NCBI GenBank assembly: GCA_002104945.1
Contig: MCFH01000051.1
Span: 186,001-250,000 of the forward strand
DNA: 64,000 nucleotides
From: Piromyces finnis
Lineage: Eukaryota; Neocallimastigomycota; Neocallimastigomycetes; Neocallimastigales; Neocallimastigaceae
Reading direction: 5' to 3'
In this document: positions 57,666 to 64,000 of the stretch, in pieces
Position numbering within the stretch: the stretch's first letter is position 1
How the letters are laid out: each line of letters opens with the position of its first letter
Translations under genes and position numbers: made by a program
The notes under the pieces: generated by a model
Seen by the model: the letters and a program-made list of their open reading frames with translations, nothing else
Databases searched by the model: none
What the model was told of the DNA's origin: nothing

Positions 57666-58966
57666 ATGAAAAGTTTATATTTTTTAACAGCACTATTACA
57701 AATTGTAGCTATATATGCTCAAAATAATTGTAATCCAAAATTTTATCAATGTGGAGGGTAATTATTAAAATAAATAATAAATATATACAATTTATTCAAA
57801 TATAAATTTGAATGTTCTCTATTTAATAAATAAAAAAAAATAAAGTAATAAAAAATATTAAAATTTAAATATGATTATATGATTCATATTTTAGACAAAC
57901 ATGGAAAGGATCAAATTGTTGTAATCCAGGATTACAATGTGTTAAAATAAATGATTACTATTCAACTTGTCTTCCTTCATCTTCATCATCCAATACTAGC
58001 AGTAATTACAATAACAACAATTACAATACTAATTATGGTAATAACAATATTAGTAACGCTTCAAATGTTCAAAATGCAAGCTCTAATTCTGGACCTATTG
58101 GTTATGCATCATTAAATGGTGGTACTACAGGAGGTCAAGGTGGTCAAACATACACAGTTTCCAACCAAAGTCAATTAGAAAGTGCTGTAAAGAAGAATGA
58201 AGCTAAAATTATCATTATAAATGGTATTATTAAGCTTACAAATGATATTACTCTTAACTCCAACACCTCACTTATTGGTGCTAATAAGAATTCTGGAATT
58301 ACTGGTGCTGGTCTTCATTTCAAAAATGTTAAAAATATTATCATTCAAAATCTTAAATTCAGTTACTGTGTTGGTAATAATAAAGATTGTATTAATGCTC
58401 AAAAATCAACAAATATTTGGATAGATCACTGTGAATTTTTCAATGACCGTAATCATGGAAAAGATTATTACGATGGTTTAGTTGATATTACTCATGCTTG
58501 TGATTACGTTACTATGTCATGGTGCTCACTTCACGATCACTACAAAGTCTCATTAATTGGACACAGTGAAAAGAATGCTGCTGAAGATACTGGTAAATTA
58601 CACATTACTTATCACCATAACTACTTCAAAAATGTTGGTTCTCGTCTTCCATCTCTTCGTTTTGGTACTGGTCACGTCTACAACAACGTCTATGAAAATG
58701 TTGAATCTTCATGTGTTAGTATTCGTATGAGCGCTCAAGCCTTAGTCGAAAATAATGTTTATCGTAACGCTAAAAGACCAATTTCAACAAATCTTGATAC
58801 ACCTGAAGAAGGATATGTTATTCAACGTAACAATGATTTTGGTAATACTGCTAATACTAATTCAATTACTAAAATTGGAAGTCTTAATACAGTTCCATAT
58901 AAATACACAGCTGATAATACCAATAGTGTTTACGATATCATTAGAAATAAAGCTGGTCCACAATAA
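57666..58966 (+). CDS. Secreted pectate lyase, CBM1 + PL1, 387 aa (array copy 1)
   Basis: Exons 57666-57757 and 57895-58966 give 388 codons with the stop. A signal peptide (MKSLYFLTALLQIVAIYA) precedes a fungal-type cellulose-binding module CBM1 (about 20-57). Its pattern is FYQCGGQTWKGSNCCNPGLQ then VKINDYYSTCLP, with the conserved cysteines and the aromatic YY. A Ser/Asn linker (59-98) leads to the PL1 domain (about 99-387). It keeps the family motifs NIWIDHCEFF, DGLVDITHACDYVTMSWC, the HDHYKVSLIGHS lysine and the RLPSLRFG arginine motif. The enzyme cleaves polygalacturonate by beta-elimination outside the cell. The only intron lies inside the CBM1, in the second glycine codon of CGG; the lyase domain is intronless. 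Confidence 0.97.
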
Positions 58967-59837
58967 ATTAATGGAATATTTGTTATATTTTAGTAATAAT
59001 AAAATTTTTTATTAGTTTATGTTTTATATAGTTTAAATTATAACGATGAAAAATAAAAATAAAAAAAAATAATGATAATGTATACTACTCACATTTTTTT
59101 AATCAATATTTACAATTGATATAAAGATAAATGTGAAATATATATGTAATATAAATACAATATAGAAGTAATAAATATATTTATAAAACATTTTTAAATT
59201 TAAATATCCATATATAAATCAATTTTGTTTTTTTAAAGTGTTGTTTCTATGTTTAATAAGTATTAAATTTATAATAAGTTTCAATGTTAATAAAATATAT
59301 ATATATTAGATCTATACAGATAAAATTAATAGCTTTATCAAAAAAGTTACTTTTAATATTTATTTCATAATTTATTTTAAATAAACATTGAGAATTTATA
59401 TAATTTTATTATATTTGAATTTAATATAATTTTATAAATGGATTCATTATATTATATAATTAATATAAAATTTAAATTATTAAACAAGCAATTACACTAT
59501 TACTTAATAAAAAAAATGAAAAGAGAAAAAAAAAAAAAAAAACATCTTATAATTACTGGTAAAATGATAGGATGAATTAATAATTTTAATATGAATTTTC
59601 TAAATTTAATCATTTTAAAATCGCACTTTCAAAGAAATTTAAATCGTTTATTAGTTAAAATGAAAAAACTTTATTACTTGTAAATGAGTAAAATAATATA
59701 TATAATATAAAAATTAAAGGTATCCAATAACATAATTAAGAAAAAAAAAATATTATTGAAAAAAACATAAATATATAAATAGTTATAATTTTACTATTTT
59801 TTTTTTTTTTTCATAATTTTATTTAAAAAATAAAAAA
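58967..59837. other. Spacer between lyase copies 1 and 2
   Basis: AT-rich DNA holding the end of copy 1 and the promoter of copy 2. It contains a poly-T run just before the second start. No gene was seen. Confidence 0.65.
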
Positions 59838-61183
59838 ATGAAAACAGCTTTAATTATAATTGTAACAATATTAAATTATACAACAAGTTTAGCTGCAAAT
59901 TGTAGTCAGCCCTACTATCAATGTGGAGGGTATATAACTTGATTATTAATAATTCTAATTTTTACAACTATTTAATAATTATTTTTATTTTATAACATAG
60001 TTCTAGTTGGAATGGCTTAACATGTTGTACATCCGGTTATTCATGTAAAAAATTCAATGAGTTTTTTTCTCAATGTGTTCCATCTAATAATTCTTCCCCG
60101 GATTCTACTACCAAAAAAATAACAAAAAAGACAACAACAGCAACAAAAAAAGCAACAACAAAGAAAACTACAACAAAAAAAACAACTGTAAAGAAAACAT
60201 CAAAAATAACAACTACTAAGAAAACAGCAACCAAAACTACAAATATAATAAAAACCAAAAATCCATCAATTTCAAATTCTTCTTCTTTATCTAACGTAAA
60301 TATAACTGAACTTATTGGTTATGCATCATTAAATGGTGGAACTATCGGTGGTCAAGGTGGCCAAACATATACTGTCTCTAATCAAAGTCAATTAGAATCT
60401 GCACTTGCTAATAATGATAAGAAAATTATTATAGTAGATGGTATTATTAAATTAACTTCTGATATTATTGTTAATTCTAACACCTCTCTTATTGGTGCTA
60501 ATAAGAATTCTGGTTTTACTAATGGTGGTATAAAAATGAAAAACGCTAAAAATATAATTATTCAAAATCTTAAATTCAGTTACTGTTTAGGCAGTAATAA
60601 AGATTGTATTAATGCACAAAAATCAACAAATATTTGGGTAGACCACTGTGAATTTTTCAATGACCGTAATCATGGAAAAGATTATTACGATGGTTTAATT
60701 GATTTCACTCATGCTAGTGATTATATAACCATTTCATGGTGTTCAATTCATGACCATTATAAAGCTTCATTAATTGGTCATAGTGATACAAATGGTAATG
60801 AAGATACTGGTAAATTACACATTACATATCATCATAATTACTTCAAAAATGTTGGTTCTCGTCTTCCATCTCTTCGTTTTGGTACTGGACATGTCTTCAA
60901 CAATGTCTACGAAAACATTGAATCATCATGTGTCAATGTTCGTATGGGTGCTCAAGCCTTAGTTGAAAATAATGTTTTCCTTAATGCTAATAAGCCAATT
61001 TCCACAAATCTTGATTCATCTCAAGAAGGCTCTGTTATTCAACGTAACAATGATTTTGGTACAACTAGCAATACTAATTCTATTACTAGTGTTGGTACTC
61101 TTAATAGTGTTCCATACAAATACACTGTTGATAACGTTAATTCCATTTACAAAATTGTTATTAATAATGCCGGTACACATTAG
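59838..61183 (+). CDS. Secreted pectate lyase, CBM1 + Thr/Lys linker + PL1, 424 aa (array copy 2)
   Basis: Exons 59838-59929 and 60001-61183 give 425 codons with the stop. A signal peptide (MKTALIIIVTILNYTTSLAA) is followed by a CBM1 (about 21-58: YYQCGGSSWNGLTCCTSGYS then CKKFNEFFSQCVP). The linker (about 59-135) is made of Thr/Lys blocks such as KKTTTKKTTVKK, unlike the Ser/Asn linker of copy 1. The PL1 domain (about 137-424) is nearly the same as copy 1. It shares GYASLNGGTIGGQGGQTYTV, NIWVDHCEFFNDRNHGKDYY, HDHYKASLIGHS and HHNYFKNVGSRLPSLRFGTG. The intron is at the same codon and phase as in copy 1, and exon 1 has the same length (92 nt). Confidence 0.97.
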
Positions 61184-61374
61184 AAAAGAAAAAAACTTTT
61201 TTTTTTTGTAATACAATATTTTAATATAAAACATGTTTATATTAAAAGAAAAATATATATGTACTTAATATAATTTATTCATAAAATAATATATAAAAAT
61301 AAAAATATATAGAAATATAAATTTTGTAATATTTTCATTAATTCATTACACTACATTATTTCAATAACATTTAC

Positions 61375-61548
<174 letters not shown>

Positions 61549-61795
61549 TAATAGTAATTATGTAGTAATAATAATAATTTTTTACTAAAATTAAATTATT
61601 ATAATGCAAGGAAATTTATTGGAGGATTAAAATTTTATGATAAATAAATACTAACATTTTTATAATTCCTTGAATTAAAGATCATTTGATTATAATTGTA
61701 ATAAATACATGTTTTTATATTTTTAAATAAATAGAATTTATGGAATATTTAACAAAACATAAGGATTTTTATTATAGTCTTGCACTAGTTTGGGT

Positions 61796-61808
61796 AATGA
61801 ATAATAAT
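61796..61808. repeat. Left target-site duplication AATGAATAATAAT
   Basis: 13 bp identical to 62058-62070, directly flanking the poly-T/poly-A side of the inserted element. Confidence 0.9.
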
Positions 61809-62057
61809 TTTTTTTTTTTTTTTTTTTTTTAACTTCCGAGTGCATTTCTCCCATCGATCAGAGTTAGCTCCAATGGTGGTTCTTAGAGAAACGTTGGCTC
61901 ATTCCTATTGCTAGGTGGTTGTGACCCTCCTGGTCTGTCATACTGTTTCTTCAGCTTCGACGCTCACTTAATCCATGTACATTAGATGCATGTCGTTGTA
62001 CGATATTTCACAACTACAATGCTAAGCCTCTTATAGTCAATTTGATCACGTGTCAAC
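61809..62057 (-). mobile_element. Retroposed SINE or 5'-truncated LINE with poly-A tail
   Basis: A block of about 227 bp (61831-62057) is about 47% G+C by count over its first 140 bases, in sharp contrast to its surroundings. Read on the minus strand it starts GTTGACACGTGATCAAATTG, ends CACTCGGAAGTT and is followed by 22 A residues. A perfect 13-bp direct repeat, AATGAATAATAAT, flanks the whole unit (61796-61808 and 62058-62070). Poly-A plus a 13-bp duplication is the mark of target-primed reverse transcription. It has no long reading frame; a short frame starting MTDQEGHNHLAIGMSQ may be chance or the end of a parent ORF. Weak Pol III-box-like strings occur, but none is convincing. Confidence 0.85.
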
Positions 62058-62070
62058 AATGAATAATAAT
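62058..62070. repeat. Right target-site duplication AATGAATAATAAT
   Basis: Second copy of the 13-bp duplication, abutting the 5' end of the inserted element (minus orientation). Confidence 0.9.
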
Positions 62071-62701
62071 ATATTTCAAAGGTTTAATATTATCAATTCA
62101 TAAGTAAGTCATCAATAAGAATAGTATTATTTATAAATTAGGATATTATTCATTAATTATAAATTATTATTATATATTATTAAAAAACAATTAGAGCATA
62201 ATGAATCAAAAATTATATTGTAAATTAATAATAATTAAAGTTTGATTAAAATCTAATAATTACTTAACATATTAAAATGATTAATAATTCTTTGAAATTA
62301 TTGGTTAGAATTTGAATGTCTTTATAAGTATTAAAAGTTTATTATTTATAATTATAATAAAAGATTCTATTTTTTAATTTATTATTTAATTATCTTTTTG
62401 GTAGTACAATATAGAATTAAACATTTTTTTTATTATTCATTTTAAAAATGGGAAAAATCCTTAAATATCTATATTGAAATTGAAATAGGAAAGAATTATA
62501 AAAGTTTTTTGTATATAAAATATTTATAATGGAGCTTTTAAAAAAAAATAATAATAATAATAATTTTATATTACTATTTTAAATAAAGAAAAAAAAGAAA
62601 ATTTTACACTAATATCACCATTATATCAATAACTTTAAAAGTGAAACAAATCAAAAAAAAGTGTTAAAAATAGTTAATAAAAAGTAAAAATATTAAAAAA
62701 A
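62071..62701. other. Promoter-side spacer of lyase copy 3
   Basis: AT-rich DNA between the retroposed element and the third lyase start. No further gene or motif was recognised. Confidence 0.6.
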
Positions 62702-63885
62702 ATGAAATGTACAATATTATTAGCTGCATTGTCATTTATATCATCGTCTATTGTATATGGAAAAAATAATGCATATTATCAATGTGGAGGGTAAATATAA
62801 TGGCATTCATTAGTTAATTACTATATTTTAATTGATAAAAAAATAACAAAATAAAAAAAATTATAAATACCTATTAAAATACATATTATATTATATTACA
62901 TAGTGTTAATTGGAAAGGTCCAGAAGATTGTCCAACAGGTTATAATTGCAAAAAATACAATGACTTGTTTTCACAATGTGTTCCTGAAGAACCTAATAAT
63001 TTCCAAATAAAATCAAAACTTGAAGGTTTTGCTGAAGGCACTACAGGTGGATATAATGGTAAAGTTATAACAGTTACTAATCAATCTGAATTAGAAGGAG
63101 CAGTATCAGGAAAAGAACCAAAAATAATCAATGTTAATGGTATCATTAAACTTACAAAAGATATTACACTTCATTCAAATACATCACTTATTGGTGTTGG
63201 TAATAATTCCGGTTTAACTGGTGCCGGTATTTACTTCAAAAGTGAAAGTAATATTATTATTCAAAACTTAAAATTTAGTTATTGTTTAGGTTCAAGTAAA
63301 GATTGTATTGGTGCCAGAAGATCAAGCAATATTTGGATTGATCATTGTGAATTTTATAGTGATCTCAGTCACGACAAGGATTACTATGATGGTTTAATTG
63401 ATTTTAGTTATGCCTGTGAAAACATTACTATTTCATGGAATTATATACATGATCACTCAAAGGTTTCTTTAATTGGTCATAGTGATAATAATGAATCTAC
63501 TGACTTTGGTAAATTCCATATAACCTATCATCATAACTATTTCAAAAATTGTATTTCTCGTCTTCCATCTCTTCGTTTTGCCAATGCCCATATTTATAAT
63601 AATGTATATGAAAATATTGAATATATTGCTATTAACAGTCGTATGAAATCTCAGGTTTTAATAGAAAATAATATTTTCAGTAATGTTGCTATTCCAATTG
63701 CTACTAATCGTGAATCTATAGAAGAAGGTTTTGTTAATGAACGTAATAATGACTTTGGTAATAGTCAAAATAACAATTCTATTACTAAAATAGGTAGCTT
63801 TACTTCATTACCATATAAATATGAACTTACTAATGTTTCTGAAGTATATAAGCAAGTTACTCAAAATGTTGGACCAATAAATTAA
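62702..63885 (+). CDS. Secreted pectate lyase-like protein, CBM1 + PL1, 356 aa (divergent array copy 3)
   Basis: Exons 62702-62790 and 62904-63885 give 357 codons with the stop. A signal peptide (MKCTILLAALSFISSSIVYG) is followed by a CBM1 (about 21-57: YYQCGGVNWKGPEDCPTGYN then CKKYNDLFSQCVP). There is almost no linker before the PL1 domain (about 66-356). Most PL1 motifs are kept: NIWIDHCEFY, DGLIDFSYACENITISWN, HDHSKVSLIGHS and SRLPSLRF. It differs from copies 1 and 2 after the arginine motif (FANAH instead of FGTGH), lacks the SSC cysteine, and has NYIHDHS in place of CSLHDHY. The intron position in the CBM1 is the same as in copies 1 and 2. It is likely active, but with changed cysteines and loop; substrate preference may differ. 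Confidence 0.95.
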
Positions 63886-64000
63886 TTTAATGAAATTAAA
63901 TAATCGAGAATAGAATTTTAAACAATTCTATTTTTCTTAAAAATGTACCATAAATTAAAAAAAATCCGGAAATAGAAAAAGATTGATATTGATTATAGAA

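Noticed and set aside
61831-62057. tRNA, 5S, SRP or other known structural RNA
   Set aside because: The GC-rich block was compared from memory with U1-U6, 5S, 7SL and tRNA features; only weak A-box/B-box-like strings appear. Poly-A and target-site duplication favour a retroposon.

Overview
The window looks like a nuclear contig from an anaerobic gut fungus (Neocallimastigomycota). The DNA is extremely AT-rich, with long A/T homopolymers, (TTA)n arrays and asparagine runs. Short GT-AG introns interrupt the housekeeping genes, while carbohydrate-related genes of bacterial type have few or no introns. Fungal CBM1 modules are joined to PL1 pectate lyases. The lineage call is inference; no rRNA or tRNA gene was found to confirm it.

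Left part (0.1-18.4 kb): two head-to-tail leucine-rich-repeat genes on the minus strand (873 and 2399 codons) have nearly identical exon lengths, so they are old tandem paralogues. The longer one carries a 1400-residue asparagine-rich N-terminus with about 19 degenerate YQ repeats. Next come a small CXXC zinc-binding protein (CZIB/DUF866) and a very long Ecl1-type zinc-finger protein whose frame is broken between two poly-A runs.

Middle (22.4-35.8 kb): housekeeping genes CHMP1/Did2 (ESCRT-III), U1 snRNP protein C, the A-type Fe-S assembly factor Isa2, and the TIM22-complex subunit Tim54. Isa2 and Tim54 would act in the hydrogenosome of such an organism. An unknown single-pass membrane protein lies between them.

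Right part (37.4-64 kb): surface, secretory and membrane functions. These are a transglutaminase-like protein on a threonine-rich stalk, a Cthe_2159-type carbohydrate/pectin-binding beta-helix protein with a C-terminal anchor, a seven-helix membrane protein, a ~30-exon TmcB/TmcC-like membrane protein (with an in-frame stop and a 48-bp repeat array carrying Pumilio-like motifs downstream), and a tandem array of three CBM1-PL1 pectate lyases. The beta-helix protein and the lyases would act together on pectin: one binds it at the cell surface, the others cut it.

The clearest unannotated element is a ~250-bp GC-rich insertion between the second and third lyase genes. It has a poly-A tail and a perfect 13-bp target-site duplication, which marks a retroposed SINE or a 5'-truncated LINE. 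Exon coordinates were worked out by hand from splice sites and reading-frame sums; no alignment or database search was run.
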